Part shown: in pieces, positions 51,592 to 60,287 of the stretch
Layout of the letters: each line of letters starts with the position of its first letter
How positions within the stretch are numbered: the first letter of the stretch is position 1
NCBI GenBank assembly: GCA_002422425.1
Contig: DIVG01000010.1
Span: 13,256-74,105 of the forward strand
DNA: 60,850 nt
Direction: 5' to 3'
Origin: Akkermansiaceae bacterium UBA6138
GTDB lineage: Bacteria; Verrucomicrobiota; Verrucomicrobiia; Verrucomicrobiales; DEV007
Position numbers and translations under genes: made by a program
Notes under the pieces: generated by a model
The model's database searches: none
Seen by the model: only the letters and a program-made list of their open reading frames with translations
What the model was told of the DNA's origin: nothing

Positions 51592-52751
51592 AAAAAGCTT
51601 GTTCTCTGCTCGCTCTGGTTGGCCCTTTAGTTCTCGCTGCCTGCTTGGCCGGATGTGTTTCGCTGAAGAAGGACTCGGCTCGCGACGTTTCCCCGGCCGG
51701 TCAGCTCCTCGGCGAGGTGAGGGAAATCACGGATCGCGAGGGGCTCCCGGCGGCAAAGTCGTATCTCGTCACCAGTCTGACCAAACTCGATGGGTCGGGC
51801 GGCAGCCTGGAGCGTCGGATTATCCTGACGACGGCGGATTCCACCCTCATATTACCGGATTCGCTCGCGGCGATGCCTTACTCGAAACGTCAAAAAACCT
51901 CTCTCGTGATCATCCCGGGGACGAGGGCGGGAAATCAGCACGGACGTGATCATACCCGGGAGTGTCTCGGGGGAGCCGCAGAGCAGAGCCGGGCGATGGG
52001 CTTTGCGACACATTTTCTGCGGACCGAGGCTCGCGGAACGATAGAGGAGAATGCGGATCTTATTGCCGTTCAGATGAGCAAAATTTTTGCTGAGTCCGAT
52101 AATGTCATCATCCTAATGCTCTCGAAAGGCGCTCATGATGTTATCCACTATCTGCAGGAGGGGGGAGCCGGACTTTCGTTGGCACTTCGCCGGAAGCTGG
52201 TTGCGGTGATTTCTCTCGCGGGAACGGTCCAGGGTTCAGTAGTGGCGGATTGGCTCGTGACCTCGCCCCGGCCCGTCGCAGGACTGACACGAACCTGGCT
52301 CAGGATCTCGGGGCAGGATGATGCTATCGGGATGTTGCGATCCATCGGAGAAAGCCCCTGGCGGCAAGAGCTCGCCGGGAAGGTGGCCGGTCTATACCCG
52401 CGGCTCACCTGGGTCAGTATCGCGATGGTGCCTGACGGTCCTGACGGGCGCATCGGGGAGCGGCTTTGGTCCCCCTTTTTGCGGAAGCGGGTCGAGAAAT
52501 GTGCGCCCTTTTACAGCCCGAGCGACGGACTTGTTGAGAGTGCTGCTTCGGTCCTTCCGGAAACGGTGGGTCTTCCCGAGTGGATTGTCGTTGCTTTCGG
52601 GTCGCACGCGATGCCCAATGGGTGCTACCGCGACGGCAGCCGCATCGCGCCGCTCACTACTAAGTCGGGGAGAGAAAAACTCGCACCTGAAACGGGCGGG
52701 GAAGTGATCAGTGCCTACCTGCGGGCATTACCTCAATCACTGATTCAGTGA
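51588..52751 (+). CDS. Lipoprotein, alpha/beta-hydrolase-like
   Basis: A 387-residue predicted lipoprotein. The N-terminus MKKACSLLALVGPLVLAACLAGC contains a lipobox LAGC with lipidation Cys 23. The body has an alpha/beta-hydrolase pattern: LVIIPGTRAGNQHGRD (about 104-119, oxyanion strand), VIILMLSKGAHDVIHYL (about 165-181, nucleophile elbow) and a late FGSHAMPNG (possible catalytic His). The elbow reads L-S-K-G-A instead of G-x-S-x-G, so activity is not certain. It probably sits on the outer membrane or periplasmic face. Translationally coupled to the small helical gene upstream. Confidence 0.7.
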   Translation: MKKACSLLALVGPLVLAACLAGCVSLKKDSARDVSPAGQLLGEVREITDREGLPAAKSYLVTSLTKLDGSGGSLERRIILTTADSTLILPDSLAAMPYSKRQKTSLVIIPGTRAGNQHGRDHTRECLGGAAEQSRAMGFATHFLRTEARGTIEENADLIAVQMSKIFAESDNVIILMLSKGAHDVIHYLQEGGAGLSLALRRKLVAVISLAGTVQGSVVADWLVTSPRPVAGLTRTWLRISGQDDAIGMLRSIGESPWRQELAGKVAGLYPRLTWVSIAMVPDGPDGRIGERLWSPFLRKRVEKCAPFYSPSDGLVESAASVLPETVGLPEWIVVAFGSHAMPNGCYRDGSRIAPLTTKSGREKLAPETGGEVISAYLRALPQSLIQ

Positions 52752-52761
52752 ACAAAACCCA

Positions 52762-53304
52762 TCATCCGACCGCCTTCGGGGCGGGCCGAGGGGGGAAAGG
52801 CTCGAAGTCAGAGGGCACCCCGGGGAAATTCTCCTGACGAAAGCGATCCCAGGTGCGTTTTGTCTCTTCCGAAAGGACGCCGTTCATTGCCTCCATGCAG
52901 TCGTGGCAAATCAAAGCGCTGTCGACCATCTCGTCACCCTGACAGACGCCGACGAGGCCGAACTCTTCGTATCTGGCCTCCTCACGGGTGCGGACGCAGA
53001 GGGCGCATTCGTCGAAACCGGAGATGTGGCGGAAGTGCTTCTCCTGGAATTCGGCGAGATTGCGTTTTGATTCCTCGGATGCCTCTTTGAGCATGCCGGT
53101 GAGGCAGGGCATGCAGAGGGCGTACTCGATGATCACCTCGCCTTTTTTGAAATTCTTTGAGATGCGATACCCGTCAGGGAAGTCCGCGAGAGACTCGCCG
53201 CAGCGGGTGCACGAGACGAAAGGCCGATCGTGGTAAAAGGAGTGGAGTTCCCCGGGAATGGGGATGCGCTCGGGGAGTTGACCGCTGGATTCTGTTTCGC
53301 TCAT
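52762..53304 (-). CDS. Cys-rich putative zinc-binding protein, unknown
   Basis: A 180-residue cytosolic protein I do not recognise. It has two similar halves, each with paired CxxC motifs: SCTRCGE (about 31-37) with LCMPC (about 63-67), and ECALC (about 98-102) with ICHDC (about 132-136). This pattern suggests two zinc-binding, treble-clef-like units. Between the motifs are charged helices. It is the last gene of the leftward cluster, 24 bp after the FG-GAP gene. No function assigned. Confidence 0.7.
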   Translation of the reverse strand: MSETESSGQLPERIPIPGELHSFYHDRPFVSCTRCGESLADFPDGYRISKNFKKGEVIIEYALCMPCLTGMLKEASEESKRNLAEFQEKHFRHISGFDECALCVRTREEARYEEFGLVGVCQGDEMVDSALICHDCMEAMNGVLSEETKRTWDRFRQENFPGVPSDFEPFPPRPAPKAVG

Positions 53305-53328
53305 GCCTCTCGAGCCGATGATAGTCCC

Positions 53329-54540
53329 TCAGGAGGGATCATTCCACCCGTCGTTCCACATGATGTGGGTGCCGCTCTTTCCGGGGGTGATGACTTCGGG
53401 CCAGCCGTTACCGTCGAGATCGGCGACGCGGATCTGGAGACCGATACCGGGGCCCTCGCCGGCGGGGGCGTCGCTGATGATGTGCTTGGTCCAGGTGAGG
53501 GATTCCTTGTTCCAGTCGTAGTATTGCACGGTGATGCGGTCATTGGCACCGGGGTCTTTGCCGGAGTGGGCGTAGTAGCGCTTACCGGTGATGAGTTCGG
53601 GTTTGCCGTCGCCATCGACATCTTCCCAGGCGAGGGCGTGGGCCTGGGAAAATTTGTCATCGATCACCCTCTGGCGCCAGGTCGTCGTTCCGTTCGACTG
53701 CGGCTCAAGCTGCTCCATCCAGTAGAGCCCGTAGTTGTGGCCGTTACCCCAGATGATGTCATTGCGACCGTCTTCATTCAGATCGACGACGAGGACGGGG
53801 CAGCTGGCGTGGGGGAGGTCGAAATCGTTGCGCCAGGTCCAAAGTCCCGAGTAGGGGCCGTCGGCGGGGCATTCGAACCAGCCTTTGCCGAAGAGGATGT
53901 CATCCTGCCCGTCGCCGTTGATGTCCCCGAAGCCCATCCCGTGACCGTTGGCCGATTCGGCGACGGTGTGTTTCTCGGCTTTTACCTTACCGTCATCGCC
54001 GCGGATGAGGCGGTAGATCTCGGTTGGATTGGAAGCGACCCAGGAGTTTGTGATCCACTCGGGGGTGCCGTCTCCGTCGATGTCGTAAAGAAAGGCGGCT
54101 TCGTTCGCTTTGATGTTCGTGTCGATGAGCTCGTGCATGGTCCAGCCCTCGGCATTGTAATTCCCGGCACCGGGGTTTTCATACCAGACTAGAGCAGGCA
54201 GGGTGAAGGCGATCGTGACGATGTCGAGGTCGCCGTCGCCGTCCATGTCATAAAGGTGCTCGCCACTGTTCTGTAGGTAATCGGCTCCGAACGGGATGAG
54301 CTTGCGGACGGGCTGTGGCTTGAAGTCAGGGGCGGCATACCAGAACTCGCCGGCGGTGATGTCGGGTTCGCCGTCGCCGTTGATGTCTCCGACGGCAAGC
54401 CCCTCATTGTTGTCCCTGTGGAGTTGCTGGACTCGCCACTTCAGCGTGGGAGCTTCCTTTTTGTCACCCTTTTGCTGGGCGGTCAGGGAAATCACGCAGG
54501 CGGTGAGAACGAGAAGGGGAAGAAGGGGACTGATTTTCAT
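53329..54540 (-). CDS. FG-GAP/VCBS repeat secreted protein
   Basis: A 403-residue exported protein with a signal peptide (about 1-22). The mature part is a seven-bladed integrin-like propeller; each blade has a calcium-binding DxDGDG-type loop: DINGDGEPD, DMDGDGDLD, DIDGDGTPE, DINGDGQDD, DLNEDGRND, DVDGDGKPE and DLDGNGWPE. Such proteins probably bind polysaccharide or partner proteins at the surface. It lies 51 bp downstream of the dehydrogenase-type gene in the same strand and probably the same operon. Confidence 0.9.
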   Translation of the reverse strand: MKISPLLPLLVLTACVISLTAQQKGDKKEAPTLKWRVQQLHRDNNEGLAVGDINGDGEPDITAGEFWYAAPDFKPQPVRKLIPFGADYLQNSGEHLYDMDGDGDLDIVTIAFTLPALVWYENPGAGNYNAEGWTMHELIDTNIKANEAAFLYDIDGDGTPEWITNSWVASNPTEIYRLIRGDDGKVKAEKHTVAESANGHGMGFGDINGDGQDDILFGKGWFECPADGPYSGLWTWRNDFDLPHASCPVLVVDLNEDGRNDIIWGNGHNYGLYWMEQLEPQSNGTTTWRQRVIDDKFSQAHALAWEDVDGDGKPELITGKRYYAHSGKDPGANDRITVQYYDWNKESLTWTKHIISDAPAGEGPGIGLQIRVADLDGNGWPEVITPGKSGTHIMWNDGWNDPS

Positions 54541-54591
54541 GATTCGGAAGCAGAGAGGGTTGTCTTAAGGGAGGAGTGACAGGGGCGGGGA

Positions 54592-57500
54592 TCAGAAATT
54601 TTTTAACTCAACGAGTTCGGCTTTGGAGGCGTCGTCGAGGACCTCGACCGTGACTCTCTCAAGGCCGAATCCCTTGAGCCCCGCAAAAGTGAGTTTCTGC
54701 CGGCCCGGTTCGGTTACCTCGATTACGATTTCGGCACCGGTGCCATCGCCGGGTAGCGCGACCTTGGAATCATCGTGGAAAAGCTCAATATCGGCGAGCT
54801 TGCCGGCAATCTTCAGCTTTACCGGGCCGGCGTTTTTCACTTCGATGAAGCTGCGGGCCACCCCCATGAGGTTCTTGCCGCGGCCCTCGACTTCGGGCAA
54901 TTCACCTACAGGCACGGCGCCGGCCACGGTCGCGTAGACGGGAGCCCAGACGTAGTCCGAGATCGCTTCAGTGAAGATCTTCGACCCGTAATGGCCGATG
55001 CGGTCGCGGGTCGAGGGATGCGGCATGAGGGTCTGCCAGTGACGAATGAAGCGATTCGAAGGTGTCTTAAAGGCACCATCCTTGCCAAGCTCGGAGAGGA
55101 AACGCACGAGGTGGATGAACTCGTCTTCGCGCAGTTGAGCAGTGAGGCCGGGCGGCATCAGCGAGACGGGACTGATCTGATTGCTCGCGATCCCGGTCTT
55201 GGGAATGCGGTTCTCTTTACCGACGGCGTCGCGCACGACAAGTTCGTTGGTGTCTTCGCGCGCGATTGCCCCGGCAAAGGAGTCTCCGTTTTTCAGCGTC
55301 ACGAGGGTGGTGTGGTAGCCTTCCTTGATCTTCTTGCTGGGCTCAAGGAGTGATTCGATGAGGTAATCGACCGGAGCACTCGCTCCGATGCTGACCATGT
55401 CGGGCCCGATAACGCCGCCGGCTCCGCCGATGGCATGGCACACGACGCACTGGAGGGCGGCGCGGCGATAGATCTCTTCTCCGGCGTGGGGATCGCCGAT
55501 GGTCGCAACCTGTTCCATCATTGCCTCCATCTCGGCGGGCGTCAGGGCCATTTTCATTGGCTTGATGGTGCCGGCTTTTTGAAGAGCGGCGACGAGGGCC
55601 TCGGGCTTGGTCGCGGCGCTGCTTGCTTTCTGGACTCCAGCGAGGGCGATAGCCTGGGGAAGCGTCGCATTTTCGAGGGCTGCAGCGAGGGCGAGCGGAC
55701 CCTGCTGGTTCGCGAGGAAGGCGTCGTAGATCCCGTGGAGGTCTTTGCCTTCGGGCGCATCGGTGAGGACGGCGACGGCGAGTTTGGCCCCTTCGTTCGG
55801 ATTCATCCTCGTGCGGCCGATCACGGCGAGAGAGCGGAGGAGGTAGTCGGCCCCGGCAGTTTTCGCGAGTTCGTCCAGCATCGTGGCGGTCGGGGGACCA
55901 CCGAGAGCGATGAGGCCCTCAAGGGCGGCGCGGCCCTTGGCTTCGTTCGCGGCGGAGTCGAGGAAGGCGGCCTTCAGGCCCTCGCGGGCGGATTCAAGTT
56001 TCCAAAGTCCGGCGAGCGAGGCGGCACTCGTAAAGGTCGCGAGGTCGGGCGAGTGGAGGAAGCGCGAAAGGCGGGCGGTGTCGCCGGCCGGTTGCAATTT
56101 CCGAAGGTTGCCGGCACTGGCGAGGGCCTGGAGGATGGTCGTCTGATGCGAGGGTTTCGCGCCTTCGGTAAGGGTGAATTCAAAAAGCGCATTGAGGTCG
56201 GCGGCGGATCCGACCTTGGAGATCCAGTCGGCCAACCCCGCGACCTGGGCATCGCTCGAGAGTTCGCCTGATCCCAGCGCGCTGAGGATCTGCGGCACGG
56301 CGACGGCCTGATTGAGAGCCCGCACCGCGAAGAGCAACTGGGAGGTAGTGGCAAAGGGATTGCCCGACTGAGCCGCCGCAGTCCAGCGATCGGCGTGCTC
56401 GCGGCAGATCGACCAGAGGGCAAAGTCGAGGAACTCGTCCATTTCGATTCCCTCGAGGGCTCGCAGGGCGATCTTCACCGTTTCGGACGAGGAAAGCTGG
56501 GCGAGAACGCTGACGCCCCAGAGGCGGACCTGCGGGTGAGGATCGGCGATGGCTTTTTCCGCAAGCGCGAGGGCTTCGGGATTGGTGGCCGCGTCGTAGT
56601 AGATCGCGCGGAGAGCGGCGGCGCGGGCCTTGTGATTCGATGACGAGAGCAGGGCGGCGGCACCCACGGCATCGAAGCGGTTGAGCGCCTGTGAGGTCCA
56701 GACTTTGCGCAGGGCGAAGAGGTCGGGATCGACTCCGGCGGGCGCGGGGGCGGATTTCAGCGCAGCTTCAACGGCTTCGGGATTGCGTGAGCGCAGCTCG
56801 ACCATCGCGGCTTCGCGGGTCCAGCCCTCGGGCGCATTACTGTGTTGGATGAGGTCCGCTTCGCTCGCTTTCGTGAGATCGGGAGCCTTGACGAGATCTT
56901 TGCCGTCAAAGGTGATGCGCCAGATGCGTCCGTGAGCGTGGTCGCGCCGAGGATCGCGGAAGTCGACCTCCCCGTGCTGAATGATGGGGTTATACCAGTC
57001 GGCGACGTAAACGGCCCCGTCGGGACCCATTTTCACATCGATAGGGCGGAAGGCCCCGTGGGTCGAGGAGACAAGATCCGCGATCTGCGTCGAGGTGTAG
57101 GCGCTGCTTTTGTCGGTGAGCTGGAAAAGGTTGATGCGATTGCCGCGGAAGTCGGGCGCGGCGAGAGCACCCTGAAGCGTGTCGGGCACGTGACGACCGG
57201 TGAGGGCCTCGACGCCGCAGTGTTTTGGCTGGCCGGGGTTGAGACCGGGGAGGATGCGTGAGGCTCCCGGCGAGCTTAGGAAAACGCTGCGGGGGAAGAC
57301 GAAGTTGATGCCCTGGCCGCCAGCACCGTCAGTCATGAAGCTCTGGCCCCATTCATCAAAGACGTGGCCCCAGGAATTGACGAGCCCTTTCATGAAGACC
57401 TCAGCCCGGCGTGTCTCAGGGCGAAAATGCCACATCCCGCCACCAAGGAGACGCCTTACCCCATAGGGGGTCTCGAGGTGGGTGTGAATGTAGATGGATT

Positions 57501-58050
57501 GGTTCATCCAAATCATGCCCTCGGGACCCCACCGGAAGGTGTGGAGGAGATGGTGGGTGTCCTCGGTCCCGAAGCCGGAGAGCACGACCTTGCGCTCGTC
57601 GGCGACGTCGTCACCGTCCGTGTCGCGGAGAAAAAGGACCTCGACCGAGTTGGCGACATAGACACCGCCGTCGCCAGGAAGCACGGCTGTGGGAATGTGC
57701 AGATTCGTCGCGAAGTCGGTGTGTTTGTCCGCGACGCCGTCGCCGGTGGTGTCTTCGAGGATGACGATTTTGTCCTGTTCTTCCTGACCGGGCTGGATGT
57801 GCGGGTAGAGCGGGCTGCTCACGACCCAGAGGCGTCCGCGCTGATCCCAGTTCATGTGGGTTGGGTTCGCCACCGCCGGTTCGCTCGCGAAGAGATTGAT
57901 TTTCGCCCCTTCGACCAGCTTGAAAGCCTTCAACTGCGCCTCGATCGCGGTGTCGGGGATGTCGCGGAGCCCGTTTTGAGCGTGCGAGAGAGAGGTGAGC
58001 GCGCCGAGGGTGAGGACCGTCGCGACCCGGGTGGAAAAGGGGAGTTTCAT
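54592..58050 (-). CDS. PVC-type membrane-bound dehydrogenase, HEAT and CxxCH protein
   Basis: A 1152-residue protein from the ATG at 58050, which gives a signal peptide (about 1-25); the longer frame overlaps the hydrolase gene and is not signal-like. Domain 1 (about 40-390) is a sugar/sorbosone-dehydrogenase-like propeller (NPTHMNWDQRGRLWVVSSPLYPHIQPG, GPDGAVYVADWYNPIIQHGEVDF). Domain 2 (about 395-830) is a HEAT-repeat array. Domain 3 holds the cytochrome-like site C868-V-V-C871-H872 with MPPGLTAQLREDEF after it. A beta domain closes the protein (about 1000-1152). It presumably oxidises a sugar or alcohol in the periplasm and passes electrons to heme c. It follows the SGNH gene by 28 bp. Confidence 0.92.
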   Translation of the reverse strand: MKLPFSTRVATVLTLGALTSLSHAQNGLRDIPDTAIEAQLKAFKLVEGAKINLFASEPAVANPTHMNWDQRGRLWVVSSPLYPHIQPGQEEQDKIVILEDTTGDGVADKHTDFATNLHIPTAVLPGDGGVYVANSVEVLFLRDTDGDDVADERKVVLSGFGTEDTHHLLHTFRWGPEGMIWMNQSIYIHTHLETPYGVRRLLGGGMWHFRPETRRAEVFMKGLVNSWGHVFDEWGQSFMTDGAGGQGINFVFPRSVFLSSPGASRILPGLNPGQPKHCGVEALTGRHVPDTLQGALAAPDFRGNRINLFQLTDKSSAYTSTQIADLVSSTHGAFRPIDVKMGPDGAVYVADWYNPIIQHGEVDFRDPRRDHAHGRIWRITFDGKDLVKAPDLTKASEADLIQHSNAPEGWTREAAMVELRSRNPEAVEAALKSAPAPAGVDPDLFALRKVWTSQALNRFDAVGAAALLSSSNHKARAAALRAIYYDAATNPEALALAEKAIADPHPQVRLWGVSVLAQLSSSETVKIALRALEGIEMDEFLDFALWSICREHADRWTAAAQSGNPFATTSQLLFAVRALNQAVAVPQILSALGSGELSSDAQVAGLADWISKVGSAADLNALFEFTLTEGAKPSHQTTILQALASAGNLRKLQPAGDTARLSRFLHSPDLATFTSAASLAGLWKLESAREGLKAAFLDSAANEAKGRAALEGLIALGGPPTATMLDELAKTAGADYLLRSLAVIGRTRMNPNEGAKLAVAVLTDAPEGKDLHGIYDAFLANQQGPLALAAALENATLPQAIALAGVQKASSAATKPEALVAALQKAGTIKPMKMALTPAEMEAMMEQVATIGDPHAGEEIYRRAALQCVVCHAIGGAGGVIGPDMVSIGASAPVDYLIESLLEPSKKIKEGYHTTLVTLKNGDSFAGAIAREDTNELVVRDAVGKENRIPKTGIASNQISPVSLMPPGLTAQLREDEFIHLVRFLSELGKDGAFKTPSNRFIRHWQTLMPHPSTRDRIGHYGSKIFTEAISDYVWAPVYATVAGAVPVGELPEVEGRGKNLMGVARSFIEVKNAGPVKLKIAGKLADIELFHDDSKVALPGDGTGAEIVIEVTEPGRQKLTFAGLKGFGLERVTVEVLDDASKAELVELKNF

Positions 58051-58078
58051 AGAAAATGGGATAGGTCGGGGGCGTCGG

Positions 58079-59101
58079 TCAGTTCCTGGGCATGCCGGCA
58101 AAAACGCGGGCGCGGGCTTCTTCGATTTGTTTCTCCTGCGCCACGATGAGCGGGTCGAACATGGGGATTTCCTTCGCATTCTGCCCCTGCTCGTGTTTGC
58201 GGAAGAGGAAGAGGTAGGTCTCGTTGGCGGGACGCCAGCGGTGGAAAAAGAGGCGGTCTTTCTCGATGATGGCGGCTTTCAGTTCTTCGTAAGCGGGCAG
58301 ATTGCGGTCGATGAGGGATCCCTCGGAATAGCCGAGCCCCTTCGCGAGTTCCCTCGCGACGACGGCGTGACCGGCTTCGCTGTAGTGGACGCCGTCTTCG
58401 GTGAGGGCCGGGTTGGCAACGTCGCCTTTGAAGGAGTCTCCGCCCATCTGCGCAAAGAGATCGACAAAACGCAGCGAGTTCTTTTTCGCCAGTTCGCGGA
58501 TGCCGTCGCGGAAAATGGCGAGGCGGCGATTGTTCTCCGTCTGATCGGGCAGCGGTGCCCCGAGATTCTCAAGAGGAGGAGGCGAGATCAGGACGATCTC
58601 ACGCAGGTCAAAGACCGAAGACTTGCGAACGAGTTCGATGAGGGCCTGATAACCTGCCAGAAAGACGTCGCGGCTCGCCTCGAGTCCGGCGGCGGTGGCA
58701 GCGGCGTGCGCGGCATCGTCGGTCCAGCCCTGGTCGACGGACATGGCGGCTTCGGTGCCGTAGCTGATGAGAACGACCGTCGGTGCGGTCTCCCCGAGAT
58801 TCCTGGCGAGACGATCGCGTCCCTCGGAGGGAGGGCCGAAGTAGGACCGCGAATCACCGAAAACCGAGTCACCGCTCCAGCCGAGATTGCGCAGGGTGAT
58901 CCCGTTGACCTCAGGACCGGTCGCGATCTGCAGGGTCGTCTCAAGTTGGCCGTAGAGACGCGCTCTTTCAAACAGCGTATTGCCCAGGAGGACGATGCGG
59001 TCGCCCGATTTCAGCAGGGGGGCGGTCGTGTCCTGCGCGCCGAGGATGCCGCCGAGGGCGAGGAGTCCGGTGAGAACGCCGGTAAAGAGGGGGGATTTCA
59101 T
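58079..59101 (-). CDS. SGNH/GDSL-hydrolase-fold protein with altered nucleophile motif
   Basis: A 340-residue exported protein from the ATG at 59101 (MKSPLFTGVLTGLL), with a signal peptide of about 20 residues. The SGNH pattern is present: GDRIVLLGNTLFERARLYG (block I), NLGWSGDSVFG (block II), ISYGTEAA (block III, the N position is E) and DGVHYSEAGH (block V with Asp/His). Block I has GNT where esterases have GDS, so the Ser nucleophile is replaced. The family of such proteins stands beside membrane-bound dehydrogenase genes in PVC bacteria, as here, and may be a binding or altered esterase component. Confidence 0.8.
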   Translation of the reverse strand: MKSPLFTGVLTGLLALGGILGAQDTTAPLLKSGDRIVLLGNTLFERARLYGQLETTLQIATGPEVNGITLRNLGWSGDSVFGDSRSYFGPPSEGRDRLARNLGETAPTVVLISYGTEAAMSVDQGWTDDAAHAAATAAGLEASRDVFLAGYQALIELVRKSSVFDLREIVLISPPPLENLGAPLPDQTENNRRLAIFRDGIRELAKKNSLRFVDLFAQMGGDSFKGDVANPALTEDGVHYSEAGHAVVARELAKGLGYSEGSLIDRNLPAYEELKAAIIEKDRLFFHRWRPANETYLFLFRKHEQGQNAKEIPMFDPLIVAQEKQIEEARARVFAGMPRN

Positions 59102-59165
59102 TTCTGGGAAAATCGGTAGAGTCCGTAAGGAATAGACACCGGTGAGGAGTCCGCGACCAGTCCCC

Positions 59166-59184
59166 ATACACGCTAATGGTGTAT
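59166..59184. promoter_or_regulatory. Inverted repeat upstream of the SGNH-dehydrogenase cluster
   Basis: ATACAC-N7-GTGTAT (59166-59171 and 59179-59184) is a perfect 6-bp inverted repeat, 65 bp upstream of the first gene of the leftward cluster. Position fits an operator for the SGNH/dehydrogenase/FG-GAP genes. Short arms mean it could be chance. Confidence 0.3.
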
Positions 59185-59292
59185 CAGACGGGGAAACTGT
59201 TGTATCGCTTTTGAGTCGGGCATTCCAGTAAAATACGGTCGAATTGCGGGGAAGGGGACTCGGGGGGCTCCCGCGCGGTGACGGTGATCAAC

Positions 59293-60168
59293 CTAAAAAC
59301 CCTTTCGCCAGAGAAAGTCGAGTCCGTAGTTCGGGTAGTAGCCCTGCACGATGAAGGCGACGAGGAAGTAATCGACGATGAGGTGGACGATGAGGACCCA
59401 GAGGAGACTCTCGGATTTTTCGAACATGCTGCCCTGCGTCCAGGCGAAAAGGAAGACGATGAAGATTCCGCACCCCGTGAAGGCCATGTCGTAGAGCACC
59501 GCCGTGTAAATCACCGCCTGCACTGCATTGGCGAGGCGAAACTGGAAAAGGCTCCGCAGCAGCGCAAAGGCCGTGTTGATGAAAAAGAGTTCATCCCAGA
59601 TCCCCACCAGATTGATGCCGATGAAAAGCCGCCGGATCTCCTTCGGGTCCGCCTCGGGTCCGAGGATCCAGGTGCGGAAGAGCTCGTCATCGAAAAAGGT
59701 GCGGTTGCCCCACTCGTAGGATTTCAACACGACCCAGGCGAGCGGGATGGAGAGGATCGTGTAGATGATGTCGTGCTTCCGCCAGTGCACCGGCCAGAAC
59801 CGATAGCGGATGATCCCGCGGTCGCCGAAGTGCTGGATTACTGCCGGCAGGACGATGACGAGCGTGAAAGGGATCCCGACCTTTAGGAAATTTTCATCCG
59901 AAAGCGAGGGGTTGATGTCAGTCAGTCCGAGGAGAACAACACAACCGAGGAGGATGGCCATGCGGCGGCGCAGCTTCGGCTCCTCGTCCGTCGCAATGAG
60001 CCAGGCCGCGATGATCACGCAGAGGGCGCCGGCGATCCACTGGGCGGCGGGGATGAGGAGGACCGTCGCGAGGACGAAGGCGGCAATCATCACCTGCCGG
60101 CGCGGGGTGAGAGGGAGATTGAGGCTGGTGATCACGGGACAGTTTCGCCGCGTCGGCGCGCGGGTCAA
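59293..60168 (-). CDS. CPBP-like polytopic membrane protein
   Basis: A 291-residue inner-membrane protein with about eight helices. A CPBP-type (Abi/CAAX-protease-like) signature is visible: GIWDELFFINTAFALLRSLFQ (about 190-210), where the motif EExxxR is DE…R, and VLIVHLIVDYF near the end with the expected His and Asp. It may be an intramembrane protease or a degenerate relative. The first Glu is Asp and a second motif His is not clear, so activity is uncertain. The first ATG is at 60168; a GTG at 60135 (ITSLNLPLTPRR) is an equally good start. Confidence 0.65.
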   Translation of the reverse strand: MTRAPTRRNCPVITSLNLPLTPRRQVMIAAFVLATVLLIPAAQWIAGALCVIIAAWLIATDEEPKLRRRMAILLGCVVLLGLTDINPSLSDENFLKVGIPFTLVIVLPAVIQHFGDRGIIRYRFWPVHWRKHDIIYTILSIPLAWVVLKSYEWGNRTFFDDELFRTWILGPEADPKEIRRLFIGINLVGIWDELFFINTAFALLRSLFQFRLANAVQAVIYTAVLYDMAFTGCGIFIVFLFAWTQGSMFEKSESLLWVLIVHLIVDYFLVAFIVQGYYPNYGLDFLWRKGF

Positions 60169-60238
60169 TTCACCAGTTATTATATCACGCCGCCCCTCAC
60201 TTTAAATCCGGCAGAAATAAAACATGGCGCCATTCTTT

Positions 60239-60252
60239 AATTGTATACAATT
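60239..60252. promoter_or_regulatory. 14-bp palindrome AATTGTATACAATT, GntR-type operator candidate
   Basis: AATTGTATACAATT is a perfect palindrome, and its core TTGTATACAA is like operators of GntR/FadR-class regulators (TnGT…ACnA). It lies in the AT-rich gap between the CPBP-like gene and the broken DUF1553-family gene, 36 bp before the first ATG of the latter. The nearest intact gene it could control is the CPBP-like gene or a gene beyond the window. Confidence 0.45.
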
Positions 60253-60287
60253 TCTTTCAGGCGAGGTTTGGACACGTTTCTGATAGA

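Noticed and set aside
58051..58179. N-terminal extension of the dehydrogenase-type gene
   Set aside because: It overlaps the SGNH gene and precedes a clear signal peptide at the ATG at 58050.
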